64,000 nt of DNA from contig OY783198.1 of assembly GCA_963678675.1 (NCBI GenBank), forward strand, positions 6,267,001-6,331,000. The letters run 5' to 3'. Made by a program: the position numbers and the translations under genes. The notes under the pieces were generated by a model that saw only the letters and a program-made list of their open reading frames with translations, had not been told where the DNA came from and made no database searches. Positions 22,422 through 34,522 of this stretch are shown piece by piece. Source of the stretch: Xiphydria camelus. Its lineage: Eukaryota; Arthropoda; Insecta; Hymenoptera; Xiphydriidae. Numbering within the stretch: the first letter of the stretch is position 1; each line of letters begins with the position of its first letter.

Positions 22422-22782
22422 CCGAGCCGTACTTTGACGAGGTCCGTTGAAGCAACCAGGTCTGCAGCGCGAGGCGTTCCCTGTGCCTGCAGAAGAACTC
22501 CGGCCTGATACCGTGCCTCTTGAGGAACTCGTCGCACCGCCGAAACGCGGCCAGCGCCCTCGCCGCCTCGACCTCGACGTCGACGTCGGTTGGATACGAG
22601 CTCCGTCGGGAGGACGAGCGCTCCTCATAAGTCTCGTCCGGCAGGAGCATCCCCATCCTCTTCAGCGACGCCGAAGCGTCAAGCGAATCCCTACGCGGGC
22701 GCGCCCGGCCCGCTTCTTCGTTCTTGCGGCTGAGACTTTCGCTCTCACGACTTCCGGCTCGCGGCTCTCGTCCAAAACACAT
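22422..22782 (-). CDS. candidate first coding exon, minus strand (possible phosphodiesterase-type N-terminus)
   Basis: On the minus strand an open frame of 120 codons plus one base ends at TCGG directly before a consensus GTGAGT donor. The first ~45 residues are Arg/Ser-rich. From about residue 70 the frame reads EAARALAAFRRCDEFLKRHG, then IRPEFF and a WLLQR segment, and ends SSKYG. The spacing FL-x-x-H ... FF ... WL-x-x-R loosely recalls, from memory, the short N-terminal helix pair before the GAF domains of insect and vertebrate PDE11/PDE5 proteins, but this is only a suggestion. The ATG context (TTAGGATGT) is weak, so the true start could be internal or upstream. Downstream exons would lie at lower coordinates. 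Confidence 0.42.
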
Positions 22783-22967
22783 CCTAACCGCGGGGCACTT
22801 GCCGGCTTCGCCGCACTCTCCTTTGATATCGCCTCAACCGCGCGGGGAAACATGGGCGATCGATTGGGAAGTCACTGTTCACCGACGACGTCACCAATGA
22901 AGGTGTCTACGGTGCCCTTTCAATCGGAAGACATCCGCATAATAAAATAAGGAGTATAGCGTTTCTG
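22783..22967. other. short spacer, possible 5' flank of the minus-strand exon
   Basis: CpG-containing sequence with no repeat arms. I see no core-promoter motif I would defend. Confidence 0.25.
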
Positions 22968-23226
22968 AACCGAGAAAACAGTTTATTAATAGTTAATAAA
23001 TGTAATTTTAAATGCGGCGATTTAAATATTTCGTTAGGATCAGAAAATATACGCGTTAATTGTTAATTATATATGTTTATTTCATTCAAACGATCGCCTC
23101 AGAGGATCAAATTGTGCCAAATAAATATTGTAATAGTTGAGAAATATTTATTTGGTCCAATAAAATGTTTATTTCGCCATATTCGAACAAACATTTATTA
23201 ACTATAAATAAAAGGTTTTCTCGGTG
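22968..23226. mobile_element. CACNG-clan MITE, family D
   Basis: Ends ACCGAGAAAACAGTTTATTA and GGTTTTCTCGGTG. The arms carry TTAATAGTTAATAAATG against its inverse. The right flank is TG; the first bases on the left are eroded. Confidence 0.85.
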
Positions 23227-23360
23227 TGGTTTCTCATTAGCGAGAAACACATTCTCGCCGCGGGAAGCTGTAGGGATGCTGTGGGGTACTCCGATGACGT
23301 GTCTTACGATCTATCAAAGGATATTTTTGAAATGACGATACGGCTTTCCTCAAGAGTACA

Positions 23361-23623
23361 CACAGAGAAAAGGAATTAATTGAGTTTCACCAAAAATTAC
23401 TTGCGGGAGATTGCAAGTAATTATTTATTTATATCAATGAAATCTTTTAATAGGTACATCAATTAGATATCTCTTCCTTACAATCATGAGGAATAGCATG
23501 TGATTGCTAGAAAGAAATATCAAATTAATATGAAAAAAAAAATCTAATTGATGTAAATAAATAATTACTCGCGATCTCGCAAGTAATTATCAGTAGAGCT
23601 CCAACAAATTCTCTTTCTCCGTG
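23361..23623. mobile_element. CACNG-clan MITE, family C
   Basis: Ends CACAGAGAAAAGGAATTAAT and TTCTCTTTCTCCGTG with CA on both flanks. The arms carry ACTTGCGGGAGATTGCAAGT. The inner palindrome TCTTCCTTACAATCAT is present. Confidence 0.87.
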
Positions 23624-24451
23624 CATATACAAATACTTACGCGCGTGCACAAGGGAAGAAAAGTCCTAAATCTCCCAGCATCCCTTACGCGATTAATCCA
23701 GCGAAACGCAATCCATCGAAAAGTCCGTCGCACTCTCCGCACTCGTCGCACTCGCGGTACCTTCTCGCCGAGCGAATCGGCCCGCGCCGCGGCCGGCGAT
23801 CCCGCGGGTTGTGTGGACGCTCCCGCGGGCAACACACCCGGAGCTTCTTCGTGGCGAGGCGAGGAGTCAGCTTCCCGCTGGGACTTTCCAACCGATGTTT
23901 CCTTGGGCCGTGATATTAATTACACCGCGACACCATTTCTCCGATCACTTTTGCCGGGATCCCCACGGCGGGTCGCCTTCTGAAACCCACACACGAATTC
24001 CGGATGAGCAGGTTGCGTACAACAGGTGGGTCTACCGAGGTGTACGAGTGCGAACGGATACGCGATACGGGGACGCGGTGACGCGTGGATCGGATCGTGG
24101 ATCGTTTTCAGATCGGGATCGCAGAACCACCTGCGGACTGAAAAAATCGTTGCAGCGTCGTACGGCGATTTGCTCTTTTGTCGAGAGCAAATGATTAATC
24201 ATCGAAGAATGTCAAAATGAAGAGAAAATATGAAATTTGTAATTTACGCAAAATTATATAAAGTAGGTAAGTATATAAATAGCTCTGTGTCAGCTTTAAC
24301 GTTTATTGTAAAATTAAGAGCATTGCATGTGCTATCCGATCCTAATGTTTCTAAAAATGTTTGGTTGCGATTTGTTTCTAAAAATGATTTGTTGTCGAGA
24401 TAAAAATATTTCATTGTTCTCATATCAACTAAAGTTTGATTAACATTATTA
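23624..24451. other. spacer, no gene recognised
   Basis: CpG-rich, then AT-rich. Frames at 23590-24220 on both strands are not protein-like. Confidence 0.35.
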
Positions 24452-24726
24452 CACCGAGAAAAAAAAGTTTATTTGTAGTTAATAAGTGTTTGTTTGAATA
24501 TGGAGAAATAAAAATCATATCGGATTGATCCTTGAGAAAATATTCGTTAACTATTACGATATTTATTAGACACAATTACATTTATCCTTTCAGGCAACTA
24601 TTTGATTGAAATAAACATTTTAATAATTAACAAATATTTTCTTGGCCTAACGAAATATATGTAGGTATTTATTTCGCTGCATTTAAAATTACATTTATTC
24701 ATTCTTAATAAACTGTCTTCACGGTC
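24452..24726. mobile_element. CACNG-clan MITE, family D
   Basis: Starts CACCGAGAAAAAAAAGTTT and ends CTGTCTTCACGGTC, with TA on both flanks. It is followed at 24729-24741 by a lone clan right end (TTTTTCTCAGTA). Confidence 0.78.
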
Positions 24727-26084
24727 TAGTCATTTTTCTCAGTACACTCCCATAACTCCCACATCCGTCACGCGGGCGAAAAAGATCGCGCGAAGAATAT
24801 AGCGATCGCGATCGAAGCGACCACCTCTCCCCGCGCGCGATAACCTAGCCTCCGACACCCCATTCCCTCCTATCGCGGCAATAATAGCGTAGTCGCGAGT
24901 AGCTGCCGCGTACGGTTACGTACACGCGCATGCATCGGCCATATCGAGGACCGAGCACCTCTCCGTTCGACGGGACGATCGATTAAACGGTAATGTCGCC
25001 GGCTCTTTAAAGAGCTGAGCGAGCGCAATCGACTTCCAGGAACGGAGATGCATCGGGCCCCGATGAGGCCGAACGACAGCGAGGATATAAGACGGAAGCC
25101 GGAGCATTAATTAACAATAACACGGAACCGCGATTCGTGTGTTCGGGGGAAAAAAAACAACAACAAGCCTCGGGCTCACGGTCGCACGGCACGCAACTCG
25201 CGCGGACCCCTAATTAATCGCGTTCGGTCGCCGATAAACCTCATTGTCGCCGCGGCGCGCGCCGCGCGATGTGCTCGTATCGCGGCGCACAGCGCGTTTT
25301 CCGCGAGGGACGCGCGGCGTTCGTGCCGCGGCGGCGCGGCGGTGAGACGCAAGAGAGTAGTAAATCGCGGCGAGAGTGCGATGACGTCTCGACGCGCCCG
25401 GCAATCGAGAGAGGGACGCAATAAAAATTCCTTTCCCCTCTTTATCTGTCCTTGCGTGAGTATAAGTTTATAATTACCCGCTAATTGCTCGAGAGTAATC
25501 AGTCACTCGGCGATAAGACGGATGAGAGGGCTCGAAGGAGGGAGGGAGGATGGCGAGGTCCGGCGTCTGCGCGCTTCCGAGAGTCGTATCGGCCGATCGT
25601 GAGACCGCGTTGCAGCAACTCGGTCAGAAAAACTGTCCGTTATAGGTACGGCTGGGATCTAATTACTTAAGGTTACCGGGGGATCAGAAATACCCATTTT
25701 TTTTTTTTTTCGTTTAACGAGGATAGTGTTTTTAGCGCGACGCTTCGTACCGCCGCACAGGAGACATTAGCGATAATCTCTGCGCGCCGGACGATGCCTC
25801 CAAATATGGAGCGTATCCGGAGTCACTTTACGATACATAAATTTTTCGGACACGGGGACGCCGAACTCTTTTTCTCGGATAAAAGTCCCGGCGCGCGATC
25901 AGCTGGCTCTTTTAAACCACGTACGGCTACAGATGTACATACTTTTATCCTGGGGTGTACACAGATACATATATAAATCCCGTTAAAAGTTATTTCTGAT
26001 ACATACACACTCTGCTGTGTATAACATTTACGTGAGATTAGTACTTCAATAAATTTACAAGAGCCAGGAAACACGCGAAAGAAA
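24727..26084. other. spacer with short T run, no gene recognised
   Basis: Contains a T run near 25699-25710 and CpG-rich DNA at 24780-25400. No convincing exon. Confidence 0.35.
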
Positions 26085-26271
26085 ATTCTTGATTGAATTC
26101 TTGAATACCGTCGCAGGAACAAAAAATTCTTTCTACGCAAAGAAAAACAATTACTCGAGCCCGTTAAATATTTACTTGCACGAAAGAAATCATAGTTCGA
26201 TCCTGAAATTATATCATTCTTTTTAATTGAAGAAAACGTTTTTTCGGCACCAGGAATTATTTCTCTCGGTG
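26085..26271. mobile_element. CACNG-clan MITE, family B, left end missing
   Basis: Shares ACAATTACTCGAGCCCG and GATCCTGAAATTATATCAT with other B copies and ends CAGGAATTATTTCTCTCGGTG followed by TA. Confidence 0.68.
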
Positions 26272-27142
26272 TATTACCACACTAAATTTCATACCGATCT
26301 CATTGCGCAAGTCGCTCGAAACTTCGTCCACAGAGAGCAAGAAAAAAAATTCGAACCACCCACGACGAATTACAATTGGTGATCGAGGGATCCGGCGTGG
26401 TTCAGCGCGACGCACGATCGCCGGTCGATCGACCCCGCGTCGCGGTATAGTAGCCCTAACGGCGAGCAACCGCGCGAGAGGGCGTTCGACTCGCGGCCGA
26501 TCTATGAATCTCCGGTGAATCCCCGCGGTACCACGGGCCCGAACGCGGAAACGTTCCTGATCTGCATTCAACGGTGTTCCGTAGAGCGCCGAGGTGCGGA
26601 GGCTGCCCCTGCCCCTCCCTCCCAACCCCTTCAGGAATTTCGCGAGTTATCGCGCGCGCACCTTTACGGAGTGGTAACTTACCAGCCGAACCCCGAGCGT
26701 CACGATCGGTTTGCCGGATGAATAAGTACGGACTCGTTCGACCGTGAAAGTGCGACTTTACCGGGGATCGCCACGTAACGGCCGAGGCGATCCCCGAAGC
26801 CCCGCGGATCTCGCCCCAAATGCAACTCGACCCCGCTCTCGACCCGAGGCGGGCGTGATGGAAACGTATGTACATATGTATGTGTAGATATGTATAAAAA
26901 GGTGTAAGCTAAAGTGCGGTGGTATGTATAGCATGCACATAATATGTACATACGGGACGACTTGTTGAAGTAAATTAACGTGCCTCGCGGAATCGCCATA
27001 CGTAACACGCGTAATGTGGATCGACGCTCGAAAAAATCGTACCGATACGAGGCGATACATTCGCCTATACAGAGCGACAATTCGGCGCGATGTGGAATTA
27101 TAAAACGAACCACTTTCGACGCGAAACTGACTGAGTTTGATG
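26272..27142. other. spacer, no gene recognised
   Basis: CpG-rich. Minus-strand frames at 26257-27113 overlap in several phases and look like composition artefacts. Confidence 0.35.
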
Positions 27143-27376
27143 CACCGAGAAAACAGTTTATTCGTGGTTAATAAATGTCATTTCAAATACGGCGAAATAA
27201 ATATTTCGTTAGAGGGCAAGGAAATATAAGTTATTTTATTATATTAAAATCTCTATATATTTCATTAAAACAGTTGCTTCGAAGGATCAAATTGTGCCAA
27301 ATAAATGTCATAATACAATTAACGAATGTTTACTTGATGCAATAAAATGTTTATTTCGCTGTATTGAAACAAAAAT
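27143..27376. mobile_element. CACNG-clan MITE, family D, right end lost
   Basis: Starts CACCGAGAAAACAGTTTATT after TG. The family-D interior (GGATCAAATTGTGCCAAATA) is intact, but the terminal ~15 bp are replaced. Confidence 0.8.
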
Positions 27377-27417
27377 AGCCAAGATATCGCCACATCCACG
27401 CTACAACCAAATTTCTA

Positions 27418-27682
27418 CACAGAAACAAAGAACTAGTTGGATCTACTAAAAATTACTTCCTGGGTCGCAAGTAATTAGGTACCTACTTACTTAGATCAAT
27501 TAGATCTTTTTTTTTTATAATTATTACATATTTCTTCCTTACAATCACATATCATTTCACATGATTATAAGGACGAGATATCTAATTGATGTTTTAAACA
27601 TTTTCATTGACACATAAGTAAATAATTAATTGCGATCCCGCAAGTAATTTTCAGTAGATCCAACTAATTCTTTTTCCATGTG
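27418..27682. mobile_element. CACNG-clan MITE, family C
   Basis: Starts CACAGAAACAAAGAACTAG after TA and ends AATTCTTTTTCCATGTG. The arms and inner palindrome (CCTTACAATCACAT against ATGTGAT-like inverse) match the other C copies. Confidence 0.84.
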
Positions 27683-28926
27683 CTAGCGTATCGTGGCGTA
27701 CACGATCATCACGTATAAATACATCGCGTCACCGTGACGTTCTCACGTCACGTGGACCTTATCGTTTCGTATACCCATACCCCATATAAAGACCGACTTG
27801 TCGAAGCAAATTAACACGCTTCGCCGTCTCGCTATAGCTCAATGCTCGAGCGGCACCTGCAGCGCGAGCCAACGATCGCAGCCGTGCGACGATGGATCAC
27901 ATCTCTTCGACGGCGACTCGTTTCGCGTGGGCGGGACGCCCGTATATCGCGTCGTCGTACAACATCCTCGCGCGTCACAGCGGCGCAATGTCACGTTACA
28001 AAGACTTTATCTCATTTCCCAGGGATGCTATCGCTTCGTGGTATCGCCACCACTGCGCGCCGCGCCAACTGCATCGCGCCGCGATGCACTCCTCTCGAAT
28101 TTAAAGTCGCGCGCGCGGTTCCTTGAGCTAAATTCACGCGGGAAACGAGGTACCGTCGAGCCTCTCGTCATCACGACGGGTCCAGCGCTCTACGGCGTTC
28201 GACAAAGAGAGTCAAAGCAACAAACTCATCGCGAACGCGCGCGCGCGCGCGCTCTCCCGACCTGACCAGGAATATTTTCATTCAATTTATTCTCGACGCC
28301 CTCGCGCGTCCTCGGCAATTATTTTCGTATACCCCTCGAGGCCGCGCGAGTACCGCGCCGGTCGGGCCAAAACTTTTGAGGTACCCCGCGTGACCCGAGT
28401 GAGTCCGAGCACTACGTCGCGCTCATCGCGCGCGCGCGCGCGAATGTATACCTGCACGCGAACGGGCTTAACACAGCATGTATTTAAGCACACGTTCGCA
28501 TTACTCGGCTTTTAGCCGATGCCTGTATATGCGGTGCCCGCGCGGAACGGCTTGCGTTTAAGGATAACACATATGTTCCGCGTACGAGTACGGGACGAGC
28601 CTGTGATTAGGGCCCCGGGGCCCCCGAGGCTTTATAACCGCCCACTACGCAGAAGAAGAGAGGGTGGACCGACTCTCGGACGAGCTTCGCGTATATGTAT
28701 GTATGTACGGGCGTGTACGCGCTCGTGGGAACGTATCGGCTCGTTTATCATTGTTCGTTCCTTTGGGGTATGGCGAGCCACCCCTGCGTGCCGCGGACTT
28801 TATCGATATATACGCGTACGTACGTTTCCCGCGGGACGATTCGAACGTAAACATATCGCCGCTCTTGTTTCTCGAAGCGAGTCGTCTCGAAACTCTCTCG
28901 ATCGCGGAATGAGATGCGGCGCGCTT
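27683..28926. other. CpG-rich spacer, no gene recognised
   Basis: GCGCGC-rich. Several overlapping open frames up to 155 codons have no recognisable content. Confidence 0.35.
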
Positions 28927-29185
28927 GGAGAAAAATAACTCGGTTGACCTAAACGAAATCCATGAGACGACGACGAAATCGTTTGGTGAAATACGGATTC
29001 TCTCCATCTGTTTGGTTAATCTGACCACTCTTTGGTTAGAATTACGAAGTGTTCGAATGAAGTGACTAAACATTTGGTTAAAATTACTCGATATTCGTTT
29101 CAACTGACCGGTATTTTGGTTAGAATAACTAAACGCGTCAAACTAGATTCATTTTGTCATTTTGACCTAATCATTTTTCTCAGTG
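28927..29185. mobile_element. CACNG-clan MITE, family A
   Basis: Starts GGAGAAAAATAACTCGG (first bases eroded) and ends TCATTTTTCTCAGTG, followed by TG. It shares TTTTGGTTAGAATAACTAAA with other A copies. Confidence 0.8.
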
Positions 29186-29246
29186 TGGGGAGAAGAATGC
29201 ATCGTCGAGCCGATATGTGATCGGTGCGTTTCCTCGTTGAAAAGTA

Positions 29247-29583
29247 CACTGTACAATTAATGTGTATTTTTTAATGTACTTTTATGTGAAGCTTTTTCTC
29301 CAGAATGAAGAGTATGGTGTGTTTTAATGTGTGTGAGAGTTAACTGTAAGACTAATCGACCCTTTTCTAGGCCGACCGGCTTAAAATAATGATATATATG
29401 TATAAAACGTTTTTCCAATACGTGGTTATGAAAATTAATATTACTCCGTAATTATAAAAATTAATATATTTCCTTGTGAAATTGCCCTTACAAATTTCAT
29501 GACGGAGAGTATACGAATTTTCATAATCACGTATCGGATAAACAATTATATTAAATTTAATATACAAATACTTTTTTACAGTG
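29247..29583. mobile_element. CACTGTAAA MITE, family S
   Basis: Starts CACTGTACAATTAATGTG and ends ACTTTTTTACAGTG, with TA on both flanks. It holds the S core (CCAATACGTGGTTATGAAAA against ATAATCACGTATCGGATAAA) plus about 110 bp extra near its left end. Confidence 0.78.
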
Positions 29584-30566
29584 TAGAATGCAAATTGTAC
29601 TCAATTCATTTCCTGGAATGAGTCGGTTCATTTGAAAACAACGATCTGTTTTGAAACTTTACAATTATATCGCCACTTCCGCGCCTTCGTTTACAGCCCC
29701 AAAAAAGCAGTCCACGTGGAAAGAAGATAAACTTCGAGACGAACACCCGTTACGTGACGCGTAGCTCCGGGTCCGACCATAACACAGTTGCACGTGTAAT
29801 CACGCATGTAATAAAGTAAAGGAACACATTCGCGCTAAAATGGTGGGTGGGTACCCCGCACATCCCCTCCAGACAATAACGAAGTGCCGATATCCGCGGC
29901 TTCAACTCGTAATCCCCTTCGCGAATCGTGTGAACGAAGGCGCGCGGTCGGAATCACCCCCCCCCCCCTCCCCCCGCGACAACCCCGTGAGAATCTTCCG
30001 TAGCGCGTATGCAGCGAGAGCGAGCGCGGCGCATCGCACTGATACCAGAATAAATACTCGCGCGCGCGAACGTGACGCGTACGTGCGTATAACGAACCGA
30101 CGTACGAGCACGTATGGATCGTACGCAAAGCGGATATGCACCACACCTACGTGACTTCGCATTAGCGCGCGTGCAAAAGAGAGGGGAACGAGCCGCAGAA
30201 CCCACATATTCTTGGTTTCTTTAATACGTACAATTAGGCGCGGCTCGTATGCCAGCACGAAATTATAATATTTCTCGAGCACGATTTGGGCTTATTTAAT
30301 TTATATATAATTTATATGTGTAAATCATATACGGACTATATATGGTTTAAATATAGTATTATTTCAATTATTATAATTTGTATATATAATCCATGTGTAA
30401 TACATATGTATACCTATGGTCCGGATTGAAATAAAATGTATAAATTTATATATATTCCATGTACAAAATATATATAATCCACATATATCTTCTCTACCTG
30501 GGTTTCCTCGCTTTCCCCTAAGGAGCGATTCCAAATTTATAATTGTCGATAATGCGATAAATCATG
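29584..30566. other. spacer, no gene recognised
   Basis: CpG-rich to 30280, then a TATAT-rich stretch at 30295-30490. No gene recognised. Confidence 0.35.
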
Positions 30567-30772
30567 AGGCTAAACTTACTCGCCAGAAAAGAAACTTCAA
30601 TCACTGCTATCTCATTTATCTTTATGAGATTTTGGCTCATATTTGTATAATACTTTTTTGATGATTACATTTTTATTTATAACAATGTCTTATATCAATA
30701 TAGGCCGACAGTCAATGAATAATGAGATATAATAGTGATTTAAGTTTTTTTCCTGGCGAGTAAGTTTAGCCT
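30567..30772. mobile_element. foldback MITE, family H
   Basis: Ends AGGCTAAACTTACTCGCCAG and CTGGCGAGTAAGTTTAGCCT. About 205 bp, same architecture as 15575-15776. Confidence 0.85.
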
Positions 30773-31579
30773 GATATGGTGTAATTAGAGAAAAAATGTT
30801 TTCTTTTTTTAATTTTTATCCCTAAGATATATTTAGAAATTAATTAATTTGAAGATTTGTTTCCATCGCCTCTACATCCTCATCAATTACTCAGACCCTG
30901 CAGCGCGGCCTAACGAGCAGGCGTCTACCGATTTTGCCGCGACGCAATGAACAGCTCGCACTGTACATCTATACAGCTAGCGTACCAGAAGAAATTTTCC
31001 TAATAGAGCATTCTACAACGTCAAACGATGCCTCGCGCGCGCACAAGAGGCAGCGCGATGGAATCAAGCTAATGAGAACAATTATATCCGCGAGCCCGTT
31101 CCAGGCGCGCGCATCCTCTCTCGGTGTATGCGGGTACCGAGAAAACGCGATGGTCTGCACACTCGAGTCGTCGGAGAAAAACACCCTCGAGTATCCTCGA
31201 CCCAATATCACGCTGCTCTGCACTCTCCCCTCCCCCTTCCTCGCGCGGGGCGCGATACAAAGCTTTCTTTCTCTCGCTTTTACCCTTTCCGGATGAATTT
31301 TAATCCCGTTTGCGCACCGGTGAAAAGCGACTGCCTGCCTACTCGCTCTACACTTCGCAGTTCGCGCGGAGACAAACCGCGAAAGGGTGCAGTGTCGTCG
31401 CATAGGAGATCGGGTAGATAAATATACGGGGTGGTCCGATGCGATGTTGTTGAATTTCGGTATCGGGTAATTTGATTGTTACACATCGAGCTGGTTCATT
31501 TCTTTTTCCAAATACGCTTATCAAATGCAGACACTCTCGAATCGTTGATCGAGAAGCTCTAGAACTCAATCTCTGCACA
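30773..31579. other. spacer, no gene recognised
   Basis: Open frames at 30934-31421 occur on both strands without protein character. Confidence 0.35.
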
Positions 31580-31915
31580 CACGGAGAAAAGAGTATATTT
31601 ATCACTGTTATGTATACTGGATAATAGATATGATATTTTGGGGAAAGTATTGCCTCCATTAAATGTACTGTATGACAACAATTAACATACGTGTAGTGAC
31701 ATTTATTAGATGTATGTCAACTGTTATCATACAGTAAAGCAACGAGCGCAATACTTTCCCCAAAATGGTCCCCAATTTTGTATGTGAAAATCAACTGATT
31801 CTTCGCATTAATTTAACACTTCTTGTATCAATTTTGACACAAGAAAATGTTTAATCGGTTGATATCAACGTAGAAAAACGGGTGACCCATTTTGGACACA
31901 AAATTTTCAACCGTG
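31580..31915. mobile_element. CACGG-ended element with an inner foldback
   Basis: The outer ends are CACGGAGAAAAGAG and TTTTCAACCGTG. Inside, ATTTTGGGGAAAGTATTGC (31634) is inverted exactly at 31748-31766 and the stem continues with CTGTATGACAACAATTAACA against its inverse. The outer arms do not pair beyond the termini, so this may be a composite of two elements. Confidence 0.6.
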
Positions 31916-32734
31916 TACGAATGTAGATCACTTCATATCGCACTCATTTATCCCTACACTACAATATCATTCGACCCCATCGCCTACCGAAGCTGTAAAT
32001 TTCAACGCCGATTCGAAATACGGAATTCCTTCGAGAATCGCGTGCAAAGTATAAGACACCCGTTTTTGTCCACCGCGAATAGAAGAGACCGCGCGTTCTT
32101 CGGGACCACTGCGGGGCTGGTCCATCGAAATACGGATTCAGCGGGTGGTAAAAAAGCTTAATTAAAATTCCAGGGTAGTTAAGTGCCCCCCTCCCCCCTA
32201 CCCGGAAAAATCGACCACCTCTCCTCCCTCCCGCGACTTCTCCTTCGGTAATGCAGCGCTCGCCACCGAGCGCCGCCCAGAGGAAACGCAGAGATAAATA
32301 AGCAGTCGCGCGCCGAGTGCGGTGTGCACGCGAATGCTTCAAAGACCCGGCAGATTTCTCCATCCCTTTTTCTCGAGGGGACAACACGCATTCGGGCGCT
32401 TCTCCTTCCCACGCGAGACACCCCGTAGATTATTCCATTCCGTTCCGCACGGGCGATTTAACCGAAAAAAAACCCGCGATGGGAAGTCGGGTGGGCTCGT
32501 TCGTTTCGCTTAGGACGAAATGGAAAATATTGTGGCTTTATGCCGGCGCGCGCGGAATCTCATTCCATCGAGAAATGGAAAGGTCGTATTCGGATGGCCA
32601 GATGTAAGTTTGAAAACGACGCGAATCGGTCGCGTTGAAAAATATAATTAAAATCGCGTCTTTGTCCGCTTTGGGATAAGTGGGACCGGCTGTGATGATG
32701 GGAGTCGCTCGTCAATGGACATTTGTAGACTCTA
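31916..32734. other. spacer, no gene recognised
   Basis: Open frames at 31892-32607 on both strands overlap heavily. None is convincing. Confidence 0.35.
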
Positions 32735-32998
32735 CACCGAGAAAGAAAAACCTGGTCGATTTAACCAAAATTTTGGAGACCATAACCAAACCGTTTGATA
32801 AAATATGGCTCCTCCATCTGCTTGGTTTGACTGATTATTTTCTGGTTAGAACAACAAGACACGCAGTTAGAATAACTAAACATATACTTAGAGAATGACT
32901 AAATATTTGATTCAACTTATCGGTATTTTGGTTAGAATAATTAAACCATTTCGTTTAACCAAATGCGTTTTGTCATTGCCAAATTATTTTTCTCAGTG
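32735..32998. mobile_element. CACNG-clan MITE, family A
   Basis: Starts CACCGAGAAAGAAAAACCTGG, ends AAATTATTTTTCTCAGTG, with TA on both flanks. Full-length copy with GGAGACCATAACCAAACCG and AAATGCGTTTTGTCATT. Confidence 0.88.
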
Positions 32999-34126
32999 TA
33001 GCGAGAAAAAGAAATCACATTCGTAATATAAATAAAATGACGCGAAATAAATCATTACGCGTTATTATTTCCATTTCTCGGCAATTTCATATCCCTCGTT
33101 AAAAAATATTTGCGATACCCAGTGTACGAAGCGGAGGGTTGAGCACCGTGTGTGTACCGCACCATCAGGCTCTGCACCACCGCGCGCGGCCTCACGATTT
33201 TTCGATATATCTCGATAGCGTGTTTTGTGGTGCTCGTATAACCCTGACCTCTGCCCTCGCCGCTCTCGGTATATGGTGTACCATATAATTAGGGGGTCAG
33301 GGCGCGGTGTGGCAGGGAGGGGTCCCTCCCTCTCGAACTCCGCAAGTTCTCACAGCGCAGCCTCGACGAAAGAAATTGCAGCGCGAGGGAAGGCGAGGGC
33401 ATCGAGGGAGGTTTCCTGTAATTCGACGGCGTTAAACGGCAAATCGATAGAGTCGAGGGGAAGGAGAGGGACGAGGAGGATAACGAGGAGAGAAGGAAGA
33501 ATGCCGCGCGTCAAAATCATCCTCTCGGTTGAATTTTTAAATTCTACGTCGATTTCAAAACGATCGCGTGACGTGGATGACGCAAGATCGTAATGTACGT
33601 CCGTTGATAAACGCTTTCGGTGAGGATGAAAAAGACACCGGTTAAAGAGACGCGTGCGACGGATAAATAATGACCGGATTTACGACCAACGCGCGGCGTC
33701 TCCCTCGCGCGCCTCCCCTTAATTCCTCACACTTCCCTCCTCGTTCCTTCCGCGCGTATAGCACGGACACCTATACGAAATTCTACAGTCGAACGCGTTT
33801 ACATCTACTTAACGCAGGTGCATAAGCGGCCGTGCATTTACATAAGTAGACATTCGAACGAGCATAAAGATTTACCCTCCGCGTTACGCCGCGTGCCTCG
33901 TTCGCCGCCGACGGGAGTTTTGACGCCTACAGCCCGAGGAACGAATGTACTTCCATTCGATTCAATTTCATTAGAATCCTGAATGCTGTAGGTACGTTCG
34001 CACAAAACCATTTAATTCATTTTCGTTTAAACACGCTCTCGCTTTTCACGCATCCGACGAGCGTTATTTTTGTCTTCGTTGTATGTGCTTCTCGAAGAAT
34101 TATGAAGGAGAAAAATATGCTATTAC
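32999..34126. other. spacer, no gene recognised
   Basis: Purine-rich at 33300-33500. Otherwise unremarkable. Confidence 0.35.
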
Positions 34127-34522
34127 CCAGACAACACAAGCCAGAAAGCTGCACTGAGAAAAATAACATAGCCAATTTAAACAAAATTTTGGAGATCATG
34201 ACCAAACCGTTCGGTGAAATATGGATCCTCTCGATCTGTGTTCGATTAAACTGACCATTTTCTGAATAACTAGACGTTTGGTTAGAATAATTAAATTCGT
34301 TTAACCAGATACGTTTTGTTATTTTAACCGAGTTATTTTTCTCAGTGTGTCTTTTAGTCATCCCCGTAGACAGTCTAATGTCTCACTTTTTGTTAACTTT
34401 GATTTCATATTATCCAAAAGACGACTGTTGGATAACTCGAAATCAAAGTTATCAAAAAGTTTGACGTTAGACTACTTACGGATGACCAAAGGACAGCTTT
34501 CTAGCTCTTGTGTTGTGTGTCT
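34127..34522. mobile_element. foldback element, family I, interrupted by a family-A MITE
   Basis: The left arm (CAGACAACACAAGCCAGAAA, then TCATCCCCGTAGACAGTCTA) pairs with the right arm ending near 34522. The arms continue through GTCTCACTTTTTGTTAACTT. The left arm is split at GCTG/TGTC by the element at 34152-34347. A second copy is at about 41770-42140. Confidence 0.8.
34152..34347. mobile_element. CACNG-clan MITE, family A, nested in family I
   Basis: Starts CACTGAGAAAAATAACATAG and ends GAGTTATTTTTCTCAGTG, with TG on both sides. The uninterrupted opposite arm of the host reads, inverted, AAAGCTGTCCTTTGG, so removing the insert and one TG restores the host arm. Confidence 0.9.
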
